Assembly (NCBI GenBank): GCA_965112735.1
Contig: OZ218958.1
Coordinates: 1,488,001-1,552,000, forward strand
Direction: 5' to 3'
Origin: Phaeosaccion multiseriatum
Lineage: Eukaryota; Ochrophyta, other classes
DNA: 64,000 nt
Under the pieces are notes generated by a model. That model had not been told where the DNA came from and searched no databases. It worked only from the letters and a program-made list of their open reading frames with translations. Below, one piece after another: positions 1-18,982 of this stretch (its first letter is position 1; each line of letters opens with the position of its first letter). Position numbers and translations under genes: made by a program.

Positions 1-190
1 CCACCGAACCTCCCACCACGCCTCCCACCGCACCTCCCACCACACCTCCCACCGCACCTCCCACCGCACCTCCCACCGCACCTCCCACCGCACCTCCCAC
101 CACACCTCCCACCACACCTCCAACCACACCATCATCTCCCGCAGCACCTCGCACAGCTCCCACCCCTCCCACCCCTCCCACCAGCACCGC
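1..190 (+). repeat. 12-bp coding minisatellite (Pro-Pro-Thr-Thr/Ala)
   Basis: Tandem copies of a unit close to CACCTCCCACCG or CACCTCCCACCA fill the start of the window and are in frame with the Cys-rich gene, giving PPTT/PPTA repeats. After about position 130 the repeat degenerates into Thr/Pro/Ser-rich sequence. Confidence 0.85.
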
Positions 191-1183
191 CCCTCCCACC
201 TCAACTTCCGTCAGCCCTGCCACCACCCCGCCCACCACCGAGACTCTTTCTCCCGTTCCCCTCCTTTCAAACGACGTTACCCAAGCGCCCGTGCTGCCCG
301 ACACGCCCTTGGCCTGTCGGGGCGTCGGAGTATGCGGTGAGTGAATCGTATCAAGCAAGGCTACAGCTTTCCGAGGCCCACCCTCCCATCCTTCGCTCCC
401 TCCTGCCTGCCGCTGACATATCCCAACCCACCGTTTCGCACGCACGCACACACGCACGCACGCATACACTCCCTGCTCCCTTCCCTTCCGGACGCAGGCG
501 TGGGCGGCGCAAGTTGCGAGCTCGAGCCATCATGCAGCACCGAGGGCGGCTTCGGCTGCCTTCTGAGTGGATCGCTTTGCCGTTACTGCGGTTTCGGAAC
601 GTACCCGCGCTGTGGTAGTGGATCGGCTATTAGATCCTGCATCGGCGTGGCCGCGTGTGGCGTTGGCGACCAAACTTGTGAAGTGCATGACGCGTGTGAG
701 AGGGGCGGGGTAGGGTGTATTCCTGGCGGTTCGAACTGCCGCTTCTGTGGATTCGGAGGCTTTAGGGCGTGCACCTCGGGGGGTATATCGGGAGGGGAGT
801 CTCCGGTTAGTACTGACGCGTGCGCAGAAAAGTGCACTGCGGCAGAGCCCTGCTATACAGACGCGAGGTGTTCGACAGGGCAAGAAAGCTTGGGGTGCGG
901 CGCCCGTGGAGACCCAGAGTGCAGGTGAGACGAGTAGGGGAAGGAGCGAGGAGCGAGCTGGAGCTGCAATGGAGGCGAGGCACAGCCAGTACATCTTTGC
1001 TTCGCTCGTTGCCTCGTACAGATTCCTCATTGCCTGGGTAGAGCTCGTTCTGCTGACCAAAGCGCCCCCTAATCTCCTCTCCTCTCCTCTCCTCTCCTCT
1101 CCTCTCCTCTCCTCTCCCCTCTCCCCGCTACTATCGTAAGGTTCTGCGGCTTTGGGAACTTCGCACCAGTCGTCTGCCGTTGA
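1..1183 (+). CDS. Secreted Thr/Pro-rich, Cys-rich repeat protein (3' part)
   Basis: The 5' end lies outside the window. Three exons are read: 1-336, 498-924 and 1141-1183. Junctions fit: TGC-G then GTGAG at 337, an AG acceptor at 497, AG then GTGAG at 925, and an acceptor at 1140, giving a stop at 1181-1183. The first exon is a Thr/Pro tandem linker (TEPPTTPPTAPP type) that ends with CRGVGVC. Exons 2-3 carry repeats with about six Cys each, built around the core CR(Y/F)CGFG (CRYCGFGTY, CRFCGFGGF, CRFCGFGNF). The same core occurs in the minus-strand gene ending at 19838, so the two belong to one local family. An extracellular, probably O-glycosylated product is inferred from composition. I do not recognise the Cys-rich module as a named domain. 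Confidence 0.75.
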
Positions 1184-1452
1184 GGGCGCTGAGGACGCGC
1201 GCGCGTTGCTGGAGGAACATCCATCGATCCATAGCGATCACTGTCATTATAAGATATTTGTTCCTTCTATCGTACCACGACGTCGTCTTCCCGACCTAAT
1301 ACACTGTTATCTTAACATGTTGCCACGCTCCAGTCCACGCTACTGCTGGCTGCCCACCCAAGCGGCGCGGATCCCTCCTTTCTCCCTACCCCTCCCATAG
1401 TATACATACACTACTCATTACGCCCGTACACACATGCAATGCCGGCCCCCCT
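1184..1452. other. Convergent intergenic spacer
   Basis: This spacer separates the stop of the Cys-rich gene from the stop of the minus-strand LEA-like gene. It should contain both 3' UTRs. I see no gene in it. Confidence 0.5.
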
Positions 1453-2177
1453 TCAGCTCTTCGGCGCCAACGTGCCCTTGGCGGTTTCCCCTGCGTCGCC
1501 CTTCATCACCTCTTGAGTCTTGCCTCCGGCTTTTTCAGCCCCGCCGCTGAACTTGCTCTTCAAATCATCGCCGAAGACGGAATCTCTGCCGAGCGCGGAC
1601 TCAGTGCTGAAGAGTGACTCCTTTGCGCTTGCTGCGGCGCCCTCAGAGATGGTCTCCACGGCACTCCCGGCGACTTCCCCAACCTTCTCCTTCGCCGTAT
1701 TGGCCGTGTCCCCAACTGTGTCCTTGGCGCTTGCCGCGCTGTCCTTCACGCTGCTGGCCCCCTCAGAGATGGTCTCCTTGGTGCCCTCAAGTGTCTCAGA
1801 GGCCTTGAGCTCCTCCAAGGTCTCCTTGGCACCCTCAAGTGTCTCGGAGACGGTCTCTTTGGCACCCTCAATTGTCTCGGAGGCCTTGTCCGCCACAGTG
1901 CCCTTCTGGGCCGAGTCCGCAGACTCGCCGGCACGGGCCGAGTCCGCAGACTCGCCGGCACGGGCCGAGTCCGCAGACTCGCCGGCCTTCTCGGACTTCT
2001 TCTTCGTCCCGCTGCGAACAGCGTTCCTCAACTGTTGTGAGGGGAGAGGGAAGAAGAGAAGCGGGACCAAGAAGAGAGAGCAAGTGTCAAAGAAACCTCC
2101 TTCAACCTGTTCAGCGTGCTGGCCAAGAACTCTCAGCTTCTTACCGACTTCTTCAGTTGCTTGACCTTCTCGAACAT
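1453..2177 (-). CDS. LEA-like amphipathic helical protein
   Basis: Two exons on the minus strand: 2145-2177 (starts MFEKVKQLKKS) and 1453-2031. The splice is in phase 0, with donor GTAAG and acceptor CAACAG. The product is about 203 aa, almost free of Cys, Trp and Pro, and made of 11-residue-like repeats rich in Ala, Lys, Glu, Ser, Thr and Gly (KETVSETLEGAKETLEE, SAKDTVGDTANTAKEKVGEV). This is typical of group 3 LEA or apolipoprotein-like helices that fold on drying or on membranes. A 27-bp tandem triplication encodes AGESADSAR three times near the N-terminus. A role in desiccation, cold or lipid-surface protection is inferred from the family. A broken relative lies just upstream at 3085-3441. 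Confidence 0.7.
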
Positions 2178-2579
2178 CTTCCTCCTGTTATTGCTACGTG
2201 GCGGGCTTGGAGATTAATTCCCTTTTTTTTTCGTTCGTTTATTGTAGATGATCGTGTCAAATGGGGAAGGGAAGGGAAGGGAAGGGAAGGGAAGAAAAAA
2301 AAATATTAAAAAATAAAAAAAGGGCGGAGAGTCGGTTTCCTCCTTTTCCCTTGATTACTGATTACTGATTATAACGCGCGCCAGCCGGCCTGATTACTGA
2401 TTATGGTGCCAGCCCGAGGAAATGGCCGGCGCCAGCCGGCCCGGTTGTTGATTACAGCCGGTGACCAACCCCCTAGCCGGGGGCTAACGATTGCGGCCGG
2501 CGCACACCGTATAATCTTGTCCAGGGTCGAAACGATGGTACCCAAGTAAGGTACCCAAGGAAGTGCCCGTACCCTCTAT
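2178..2579. other. Intergenic, repeat-bearing
   Basis: No gene seen. The stretch contains GGGAA repeats near 2266-2300, copies of GATTACTGATTA near 2350-2405, and self-complementary words such as GGCCGGCGCCAGCCGGCC near 2420 (again near 2622). Confidence 0.5.
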
Positions 2580-2738
2580 CGGCCCCTGACATGCTTCTGA
2601 GGCGACCCTGCTTCCTGCTTCTGGCCGGCGCCAGCCGGCCAGGCAGGTTCCAGGTTCTGGGGGAAAGCCATGTAATAAGGCAATGATAAGACCCTTCCTG
2701 CTTCTGGGCTGGCCTGTCTCAGAAGCATGTCAGGGGCC
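2580..2738. repeat. Inverted repeat, 22-bp arms
   Basis: The left arm at 2580-2601 (starting CGGCCCCTGACATG) is the reverse complement of the right arm at 2717-2738. The arms enclose about 115 bp that includes a copy of the GGCCGGCGCCAGCC word. A small foldback or MITE-like element is possible, but no target duplication was identified. Confidence 0.55.
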
Positions 2739-2869
2739 GACCTCTACGCCCATTTGTTGCCTGTGAATGGAGCATATTCGAAGAGGTCGTGGCGTAGACA
2801 CGGACGTGTGTATGATCGATCAATGCATATCTATTGTTCTTTTTCAGCCTTAAACTAAAATCAGCCTTA

Positions 2870-3052
2870 TCTCCAGCTTTGTCAGCAGCACTGCCCGTCT
2901 TCTCCTCTTCCCCGGCCTGAGTACCAGCCTTGTCCGCGCCCGCGCTGTCACGTGGCACGTGACAGGGGCATCGTCCACCTTTCGAAGAACTGAAGCGCTC
3001 TCACGTGGCACGGGGCAGAGGCGTCGTCCACCTTTCCGAAGACCTGAGTTAA
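2870..3052 (-). pseudogene. LEA-like relic plus 2-copy tandem repeat
   Basis: On the minus strand 2870-2950 reads as a short LEA-like segment (ADKAGTQAGEEEKTG, then SAADKAGDKAD) with no start of its own. Beside it, 2941-2995 and 2996-3050 are two diverged copies of a roughly 55-bp unit containing CACGTGGCACG and CGTCCACCTTTC. This looks like debris from LEA gene duplication. It could instead be an unrecognised 3' exon. Confidence 0.35.
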
Positions 3053-3084
3053 ATGCCCGCCGATAGGAAGAAAAGGAAAAAGGC

Positions 3085-3441
3085 TTATTTCCCCTGAAGC
3101 TCTGTGATCTTCGCCTTAGCGCTATCGCCTGCCTCAGTGGCCTTGTCGCCCAAGCCCGCCTGCAGCTCGCTCGCCTTCGCCTTAGCGCTGTCGCCAACCT
3201 CAGTCGCCTTGGAGCCCAAGCCCTCCTTCAGCTCGGTCGCCTTTTCGGTGACATTGCCCTTCTGCTTCTCTGCGAAGTCCTTAGCACTGTCCCCGGCATC
3301 CTTAAGTGCGTCAGATGCCTTGCCTTGAAGCTCGGTGGCTTGTCCGTGGCTGTGTCCTTTGCAGTCTCAGCGGCAGCGGATGCCTGGCTTGAGGCGTCCT
3401 TCGCTAGCGTCGCTCACTTTATCCTTCGCGTCCTTGAACAT
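3085..3441 (-). pseudogene. LEA-like gene with two offsetting frame changes
   Basis: The minus-strand frame opens MFKDAKDKVSDASE and closes with clear LEA repeats (ELKEGLGSKATEVGDSAKAK, then ITELQGK, stop at 3085-3087). Between them the LEA-like reading moves by +1 after the SDASE codons and returns to the first frame about 60 nt later, so the ATG frame hits a TGA early. This could be a real pseudogene, an assembly or sequencing error, or (less likely) an unusual splice. Apart from the slips the family resemblance to the neighbour at 1453-2177 is strong, with repeated Ala/Lys/Asp 11-mers and near absence of aromatic residues. The region upstream of the ATG holds an A-run and (TC) tracts. Confidence 0.55.
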
Positions 3442-3741
3442 GGTGTTGTTGTAAATGGCTATAGTGCCCTTCCAGCAGCACAGCCTGACTCACTTCAGCC
3501 CTCTCGGTCCCTCAGATCTTCACGTGGATATCTCGGAAACAAAAAAAAATGGCGGATCTCAGGGAACGAAGATATTCAGATGGCACCAGATGGTCTCATC
3601 ACTCTCTCTCTCTCTTCATAACAAAGGAGTTCTCTCTCTTGTTTCGCTCTCATCTCAGATGCTTAGAGGGGAAAGAAGGAGAGGGTTATCTGGTGTGGTA
3701 CAGTACTGGTACATCTTCGACGAAGTGCTTCTCCACAGATC

Positions 3742-6700
3742 ATGGCCGCGAGGAAACGTGCACGGAGCCCAGAGAGCCCGACAAACAGCAACAGGAGGGC
3801 TGATGGGAAGCCGGGAGCGCCTTCTTCGACTGCCAAATCAGCCCCAACCCCCACGCCGGTCACTCGTAGGAGGAAGCGGGAGCGACAGGAGGGGATAGTC
3901 ACGCTCCTCAGCTGGCTGTGCTACCCCTTGGCCGTCACGTGGATCTTGCTCTTCCCAGCCATCACCATCACGACGGGAGAGCTCAAGCCCCGTGGGACTT
4001 TCTTTGACGAGAACGCCATCCTTGTGCATCACACACGCCTGCCCGAGGCCCAAGTGCAGAAGGTACGGAGGTGTTGTGCGATGGAGAGCGCTGAACACTC
4101 ATCAGTGTACCTCATCAAAGCCATTTACCCCCTTCGATGAGTGGATGGATGGATGGACTGACTGATTGATTGATTGGTTATTCCTTCCCCCCTTTGGGTC
4201 GTTCGTGCCTTGCGTTCAAATTGCAACGTACTCGCAAACAACGGCAGGTCGTCCAACATCAAGAGAATAGGAGATATGCGTACCTCCGCGGCGAAGGCCA
4301 GGAAGGAGGGGGGCAGGAGGAAGAGTGTACGAGCGGGTCGAGTGTGCGGCAGTACGTGGAGCGCGAGCTTCGAGACATGGGGCTCCCTGTCTATGAGCAC
4401 CGCTACCGTCGGCCGCTGTACATGCCCGACATGGCCCAGCACCAAGGCGGGGCTGGTAGTGGCCGCACCGACACCGAGAGGCGGAGGTGAGGGAACACTA
4501 GAGCAAGAGGAGGAGGAGGCGGCGGAGGGGGGAGAGAGAGAAAGGTTCGGAGACAGAGGGGTCGGGGGGTGGAAAGGGAAGGGGAATCAGATGGCATAGC
4601 GAGCCACACAGAAGGAAAGGGAGGGAGGGTCGTTATCAGAGACGAGTTGTTATGCAGGTATTCAAGAGGTTAAGCCGGAGGGGGGTTTGTTTCGTCTGAA
4701 CCGAGTTTCAGTCTCAGCTTTTGACGCCGACCAATATCGAGACCTGATATCGATGCCCCCACAGAGGGTTGAACCCGTGTCTTGTGCCCTTTCCCCCTCC
4801 ACCCGCATTCCCTCAACGCCCCGAGTAACCCCATTCTACCCCCCCTCTCTGGCACGCACACCCAGCCTGTTCACCATAATACGGCCGGGAGCGGTGCACA
4901 GTAAGGACTGCCTCGTCCTCGTCATCTCTCAGAACCTGCAGGAGCATATGGGGAGCGGTGTATTAGAAGCAGCGGATGAGGGCAGCAGTAGCGGTGGTGG
5001 TGGTGGTGGTGGTGGTGGTGGTAGCTTGAGTATCTTTCTGTCGGTGGCCGCCTACCTGAGGGAGGCGAGGTGGTTGTCAAGGAATGTTCTCCTTCTCGTG
5101 GCCGATGAAGAGGATTGTCGCGGCAGCAGCGGGTAAGAAGGGCACGGAAACACACACCCACCCGCACACACACACATACACACACACAATCACATGCACG
5201 CACGGTTGAAAATACACACCCTCTCTCTCTCACTCACACACACGTATAAGCACATATACACACACGTGTATGACCGTCCCTTATCGCTTCCTCACCCGTG
5301 TGTATGCTGCTATGGCACAGCTGTGGCACCGGCGAACGCTTGTGTATGCCCGCACGTACGAAGCTCTAGAAATCTCCACCCCCCCTCGCCCATTCGCTGA
5401 CTCACTCACTCACTTGCTCACTCACTCACTCACTCACTCACTCACTCACTCACTTGTTCACTCACTCACTCACTCACTCATAAACGCACCCACTCACTCA
5501 CTCACCCACCCACTCACTCACCCCCTCACTCAATCACTCACTCACCCACCCACCCTCCTCCTCGTCGTCCTTATGCCCGCACGTCTCGGCCCCGTACAGA
5601 GGCGGCTGCGGCAGGAGTAACGGGTACAGCCCGGGTGTAGAGGCCTTTCTCGCGGACTACCACGGCGATGCTATGGAGGCCCTGCATGGCGGGGTGAGTG
5701 AGTGAGTGAGTGAGTGAGTGAGAGAATGGGTGAGTGAGTGAGTGGGTGTTGGAGTGGGTAGTGAGTGAGTGAGTGGGTGAGGGAATGGGTGAGTGAGTGA
5801 GTGGGTGAGGGAGTGGGTGAGTGAGTGAGTGGGTGAGGGAGTTGGTGACTGCGAGGAGTTTATCGGGGCAAGGCATGTACTGATGAAAGCCCTGAGCGAA
5901 ACGTTAATCTACGCTTGTGTATCAGGCTTTCCCTCCACCCAGACCTTGGGCATATACTATTGTCCCTCTCTCAGGGACAACATCGCATCTGCCTTCTTAC
6001 GCGTGTGTGTCTCTTGGGAGATAGGTACGATTGTACCGGGCTCCCTACCTCTCTTCTCAATGCGGGGCCTGACGCTGTCCTCCTCCCCCCCCCCCCCCCA
6101 CTCTCTTTTCTTGCTCTGGACACACACACACACATACAGGGCAACGCGTACCGTACCGCAGGCAGCAACAACAGCACGAGCCCGAGGAGCAGCGCGGAGG
6201 GCCTCGATAATAGCCCTGTCCTGACACCACCCACTGTCTTGGCACCCCCCTTCCTCTTGCTGGATGACCGGGCGAGCACAAGGGCCCTCATGCCAAGAGC
6301 AGGCTACATGCGCGCGGCCCTCACCCTCGACTTCCCACTTGCCAGGAGTAAGGCAGCATCAGCAACAGCAGGACAAGCAGTGTCCGGGTGGGCAGCAGGA
6401 GCAGGAGGAGGAGGGGGAGGGGGAGGAGGAGGAGGGGGAGGGGGAGGAGGAGGAGGAGCAGAGGGGGGAGCGTGGAAGTCTGTGACTGTGCTCACCACGG
6501 GCTTCAACGGACAGCTGCCCAATATGGACCTCCTCAACATGGCGGTCTATCACTTGCGGCGCTCACCCTTCAGGTACAGCGAGTACGGTTACATTTGTGC
6601 CTACCTACTCTTGCGTACGTTCTCTGCTGAGCTGAGCTGAACCGATCTGACCCATGTGTTCGCCCACTCACTCACTCACTCACTCGCTCACTCACTCACT

Positions 6701-8762
6701 CACTCACTCACTCACTCACTCACTCACTCACTCACTCACAGTACTGACCGATGTGGAGGCGCCCCACACGGCGAGGAGTGCACAGACGGGGTGCGAAGTC
6801 TGCAGGATTGGGCCACGAGGCAGGCACGTAAACCTCTGCTCTGCGCTGCCCTCATACCATCATGCCCATATGCCTGCGCTCGACCTACAATGTCTTTCCC
6901 CTCTATTAATCCCCACCCCCCTCTTCCTCCCCCTCCCCCTCTGCAGCTGCTGCACCGGAGGAGAGCGGGGGCGGGTTCCTCTGGAGGCCTGCGTGAGTTG
7001 CGCTACTGTGGCCGCCTCTTCGGTATGCTCGGCAGTATGGCTTCGGTGCTCATGGGCCCCACCGGCCCACACGCTCTCTTCTTGAAGTACAGGTGTGTGT
7101 GTGTGTGAGTGTGTGTGTGTGCGTGTGTGTGTGTGTCTGTGTCTGTGTGTATGTGTATGTGTGTGTGTCTGTGTCTGTGTCTATGTACGTGCGTGCGTGC
7201 TTCCAAGGCCTCCGCTTCTTGCCTCTTGCTTGCTGTCTGCTCTCGTTTGGATGGGGTGGGCTGCTTCTCCCCCGGGGTGGTACATCATGCATCGTGCTTT
7301 TGCACAAGGTGGCAGTGATCTACGACCATCCTCACCTTTTTTGCCTCTTCTCGCCCGCCCCGATGGATCTCACTCACTCACCCCCTCCCTTCCCCTCCCC
7401 CCAGCATTGATGCCGTGACAATCCAGGGCGTCCCCTTCCACCCCCCATCCTCTTCGTCCTCCTCTTCTTCTTCTGCTGTCTCCGCTGGCGATGCCACGCC
7501 TGATTCTTCCGACCCTCCTGGCGCCGCTGCCGCCGTCTCACTCGAAGCTGTGGTGTCAAGCGTGCTCAACACGGTCCGCAGCATGAGTAACTTGGAGGAG
7601 GATCTGCATCACTCTCTCTTCTTTTACTTCATGCTCGGGCAAGTATGACTTCTCTCGCCCTCTCTCTCTCTGTCCGCGAGACTCCCCTCTAGAAGGAGCG
7701 AATGGAACTATAAACGCACACACCTTATCATGAATGATTGCCTGTCTTACTCCCCAGCCCTTCCCTCCCATACTCCCTCCCTCCCTCGCCCCCTGCCTCC
7801 CTCCCTCCCTGCCTCCCTCCCTGCCTCCCTCCCTGCCTCCCTCCCTCCCTCCCTCCCTCCCTCCCTCCCTCCCTCCCTCCCTCCCTCCCCCCATCCCCCT
7901 CCCGCCCTTACCGCAGCTCGGACTTCTTCGTATCCCTCGGAGAGTACCTGTACGCCGCGGCTCTACTCCTCGTCCCCCTCGGAATCGCTTGCTATCGACT
8001 CCTCTCCAACTCCCGCGGCCTCAGGTACCTTCCTTCCCTCGCTGTGCTCACGGCGCTGGGGACGCAGGGTTGCCTCGCAATGTGGTGGTACGCTGGCAGC
8101 GTTGGCGACGCCGGCAACGGAGGAGTCAGTAGAGGGTTCAGCAGAGGAGTATCGGGAGGCGATGGAGGAGGAGGAGGAGGAGGAGGAGGAGGAGGAGGAG
8201 GAGGAGGAGGAGGAGATGACAGGGGTGGCTTGGGGGACTGGGGTGAGTGGGCTGGTAGTACGAGTAGGGTCCAGTGGGTGGTGCACATGAGCACGTTGGG
8301 AGGGTATGCGCTTGTGGTGCTGTCGGCCGCTGTCCTCACCACGAGCGAAAGGAGTCGCAGGGCAGCAGCGGCAGTTGGTGGTACAGCAGCGACGGTGGCG
8401 GCGGTAGCTCGTGATCACCTCCAAGAGTTCGGAGAGGAGAGCGAATCTAGGGGTGGGGGTAGAGGGGGTGCCGAAGAGGAGAAAGAGAAGGAGGAGGAGG
8501 AGGAGGAGGAGGAGGAGGAGGAGGAGGAGGAGGAGAAGGACAACGAAGAGGACGAGGAGGAGGATGATGAAGAGGAAACCGAGGGTTGTGACGACGTGTG
8601 GAAGAGCCTAAAGGTGTTCGGTGGGCTGGGCTTCGCCTATCTGTTGTGCATGACGGGCCTCGTGAACTGGAGCCTCGCTACCCTCGCAGGCCTCACCTTG
8701 GTACCGCTCCTGACCCTCGCTGAGCCGCTGTCGACCTTGTTCTGGGGGTGTGAGGTGCCGGC

Positions 8763-8800
<38 letters not shown>

Positions 8801-9255
8801 AGGAGGAGGAGGAGGAGGGCGCGAGCTCCCCGAATGCTTCTCCCACAGCGGCACGGAAGAGAGGAGAAGAAGAAGAAGAAGAAGAAGAAGAAGAAGAAGA
8901 AGAAGACGATGAGCATGAAGACGAAGAACCTTCAACAGCCCCATTGCTCTCGTCGCCCTTGGTACTGGCACCGGCACAGGCACCACCGGCCACCCCAACC
9001 TCACGGCCTTCTCCCTCTCCTTGGCAGCTGCTGAAGGTGGTGATCCTGCTTACAGGGGTCGTCGTCACCTCTCCTCCCGTCGTGGTGATGGCACTAGGGA
9101 GGATTGCCAGTGCAGGAGGAGGGGAAGGTGCGGGTGCGGCGGTCCTGGAGGACTGGGCGGTGCTCTGGCGCCAAGGAGGGGCCCTGAATCTTCCCTTTTT
9201 GTTGCTCGTGTGGAGCCCTGTGCACCTCATGTATTGCTTGATTCTCCTCCTGTAG
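3742..9255 (+). CDS. GPAA1: GPI transamidase subunit GAA1/GPAA1
   Basis: GAA1 is the ER-membrane subunit of the complex that attaches GPI anchors to proteins. I read nine exons: 3742-4062, 4248-4486, 4866-5132, 5600-5693, 6140-6573, 6742-6823, 6947-7092, 7405-7642 and 7917-9255 (about 1050 aa). Landmarks in order are an N-terminal membrane helix (LLSWLCYPLAVTWILLF) followed by TFFDENAILV, RQYVERELRDMGLPVYEHRY, VEAFLADYHGDAMEALHGG, the signature TTGFNGQLPNMDLLNMAV, GPTGPHALFLKY, and LHHSLFFYFML before SDFFVSLGEYLY. Several C-terminal membrane helices follow, ending in MYCLILLL. Length exceeds the usual 620 aa or so because of Gly, Ala and Glu homopolymer insertions. The exon 6 to 7 junction stays in frame only with a GC donor at 6824. 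The exon 8 to 9 junction does not keep phase with the canonical sites I can see, so that boundary is uncertain. Confidence 0.9.
5397..5560 (+). repeat. (CTCA)n microsatellite, GPAA1 intron 3
   Basis: CTCACTCACTCA runs fill the 3' half of the intron before the acceptor at 5599. Confidence 0.9.
5694..5843 (+). repeat. (GTGA)n microsatellite beginning at a 5' splice site
   Basis: The donor GTGAGTGAG at 5694 continues directly into about 150 bp of GTGA repeats, so the array begins at the splice site itself. Confidence 0.9.
6661..6740 (+). repeat. (CTCA)n before a 3' splice site
   Basis: About 80 bp of CTCA repeats end in CACAG at 6741, the acceptor of GPAA1 exon 6. Confidence 0.9.
7093..7200 (+). 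repeat. (GT)n starting at a 5' splice site
   Basis: GTGTGTGTGT begins exactly at the exon 7 donor and extends about 100 bp with interruptions. Confidence 0.85.
7775..7887 (+). repeat. (CCCT)n polypyrimidine array
   Basis: CCCT and CCTG repeats occupy the intron upstream of the acceptor at 7916 in GPAA1. Confidence 0.9.
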
Positions 9256-10089
9256 AGATGCCCCGTATGCCTGCAAAATTAATTAGTTTTATTTTCAGTT
9301 TATTGGCCCCCTAACGGCGCCAGAACCCAATGTAAAAAAAAGAAAAGCTCCTGCACATGGCCTGGGGGCCCAGCAGCAATGGGATCAGGCGTGAGAGAAG
9401 AAGGTATTGAGGCTGTGCTGTGAGCCGACAGCGCCCCTGCCAGTTGGGAGAGGAGGATAGCCACAGGGCTGGTGAACGAGAAGATGGCGATGGTGACAAG
9501 ACCACCCCATGGCGTGCCATCGGCGTGTTGGTTGCGACTCGTGGATGGACCTGAGCCCACCACTGTGATGGAGAAGGAGACTGACTCCTCTGTGTTCGTG
9601 GGGGGGCTGAGATGGGACCACCTGGAAGGAGTGCATGACCGAAGAGAGGTGGACGATGTGGACGTCTACAAGTCGGTGAGAGAGCAACAGAGGAGGGTGG
9701 ATATGTGTACGACAATGCTATCTTCTGGCTTCCACTCGTCCCCTCCTTGAGCGAGTAAAACCCACCTCTAAGAAGTAACTCACGTGCCTGACACACTCGC
9801 TCTCGTCTCGGCCAAACATGTTGCATCGACCACCTTCACTTTGCCTGCTGATAAGCCACCTCCTTCCTCCAACTCCACTCCTACTTCCAGTTACCCTCTT
9901 CGTGCGGTGCTGTTCTTACCCCTCCCTTCTCCTCATTCCCAGCTACTGCACAACAAGTACAATTAACTGCAACGCACATCGCTACCCACCCACCCACCCA
10001 CCCACCCACCCACCCACCCATCCTCTCACCCACACGACGCACAACATCCGCAACACACAAAGATCTTCGGCGATGCTGAGAAGGCAGGC
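9256..10089. other. Spacer between GPAA1 and kinesin-like gene
   Basis: No supported gene. A minus-strand reading at 9300-9563 contains one hydrophobic stretch but has no recognisable family, splice partners or convincing start. An array of CCCA units lies at 9985-10020. In-frame sequence just upstream of 10090 (KIFGDAEKAG after an AG at about 10066) suggests an upstream exon of the kinesin-like gene, which I could not find. Confidence 0.4.
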
Positions 10090-17693
<7,604 letters not shown>

Positions 17694-18449
17694 GGGGTTC
17701 AGGCAGGGTAGGGAGGGGCGGACAGAAAGAGAGAGAGAGAGAGAGGCAGGCAGGCAGGCAGACTGGCAGGCATACATACCTTTACGAATATCTTATCTGT
17801 ATTTAGTTGGTTCACGCGTATGCTGAAGGTACTTGGCATACAATGGTACTTACTTACTTCGCTCACAAGCTCATTTCTAACACTGACAAACAAAAAACAC
17901 TGAGCGACGACAGAGGACGTAGGCGGGGGCCGGACCTCGACGGCCCGCACACACGCCTCGCTGCAAAGCCATCCTCCGATACTCCGATAGACAGTCACGC
18001 CCCGATCACAGCAGCAGGGGGTACCCACTCCCTCGCTGCAAAGCCATCCTCCGATACTCCGATAGACAGTCACGCCCCGATCACAGCAGCAGGGGGTACC
18101 CACTCCCCTCTGCGTGCACAGAGCTTTACATAGACATATATACCACACCACACAGGAGGGGGATGGGGGACCACGTCCCTGCCTCTGCCCCTCCTCCCCC
18201 CTTCCAAAGCGTGTGGGCATCCGCAGGAGGGCATAGACTGCCATAGAGGCCTGGGAAGGGTTGGAGGTGCTGTGGCGCCAGCCAAGTACAGACCGCTCGT
18301 GCCCTCCCTTCAGGACCTTCTCCCACTCCAGAAGCAGAGGGACGTAGGGGTGTTGCGACTGCCTGCGTTCACTCGACGTTGCGCTTGGCTTGCGGACGGA
18401 CGAAAAGCTCTCTGCTATTCGCCCTCTTCGATCGCTTCTCCCATCCACC
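17694..18449. other. Convergent spacer with 75-bp tandem duplication
   Basis: This lies between the kinesin-like stop and the COX16 stop. No gene seen apart from the duplication at 17957-18106. Confidence 0.5.
17957..18106. repeat. Two identical 75-bp tandem copies
   Basis: 17957-18031 and 18032-18106 are identical tandem copies starting CTCGCTGCAAAGCC and ending GTACCCACTCC. Perfect identity suggests a recent duplication or an assembly duplicate. Confidence 0.9.
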
Positions 18450-18982
18450 TCACTTCTCTCGAGGGTCTTCGATGGGAACCATTCGGATGTCCTCCTTCTC
18501 GTTGTGGAACCTCTTCATCAGGTCCTGAGGTGGCGGGGGGGGAGGAGATAGTCACGTTAGGAGGGCCCTTGCCTTCATCTTCGTCCTTCCTTCCCTCTTC
18601 CATACTCTACCTAACGATCCCCGCCTCCTCTCATGATGCCTGCTTTCTCTTCCCTCCTTTGGCTCCGCTGCGCCAACTGCGCTGCCCCAACCCCTCTTTC
18701 CTCTGCTGCCTTTCCGCCCCCCCCCCCCCTTTTTTCTCCCACCTTACTCTCCCAGCCTTGAAATAAAATCTACACCCCCACCACCTTCCTACACCCCACA
18801 CGCACACCACTCACCTTGTGCTCCATCTCCAGCGAGAACTCCCTCTCGCTCCCTGACTTGCGCTTCTCGTCCTTGGCCTCCACCAACGCGGACACGAACT
18901 GGCTCAGCACCACAGAACCCCCCACCACAAAGGCCACCATGGGCAGCCCCATCTTCCAGAACGACCTGCCGGAAGAACTCAT
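18450..18982 (-). CDS. COX16: Cytochrome c oxidase assembly protein COX16
   Basis: COX16 is a small inner mitochondrial membrane protein that takes part in cytochrome c oxidase assembly. Two exons, 18815-18982 and 18450-18524, join in phase 0 (donor GTGAG, acceptor CCTCAG) to give an 80-aa protein. It has the family layout: a short N-terminus, one membrane segment within GLPMVAFVVGGSVVLSQFV (compare the conserved VGGS plus F), a charged loop, then EFSLEMEHKDLMKRF and a VPIEDPRE ending that matches the acidic/Trp-Glu-Asp-Pro tail of the family. The start at MSSSGRSFWKMG gives the expected short matrix N-terminus. An in-frame ATG farther upstream at 19060 would add 26 residues and is less likely. 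Confidence 0.82.

Noticed and set aside
9300-9826. Minus-strand reading with one hydrophobic stretch downstream of GPAA1.
   Set aside because: No family likeness, no splice partners and no convincing start; likely the GPAA1 3' flank.
17957-18106. Two-copy 75-bp repeat considered as the start of a CRISPR-like or satellite array.
   Set aside because: Only two directly adjacent copies without spacers; a simple tandem duplication explains it.
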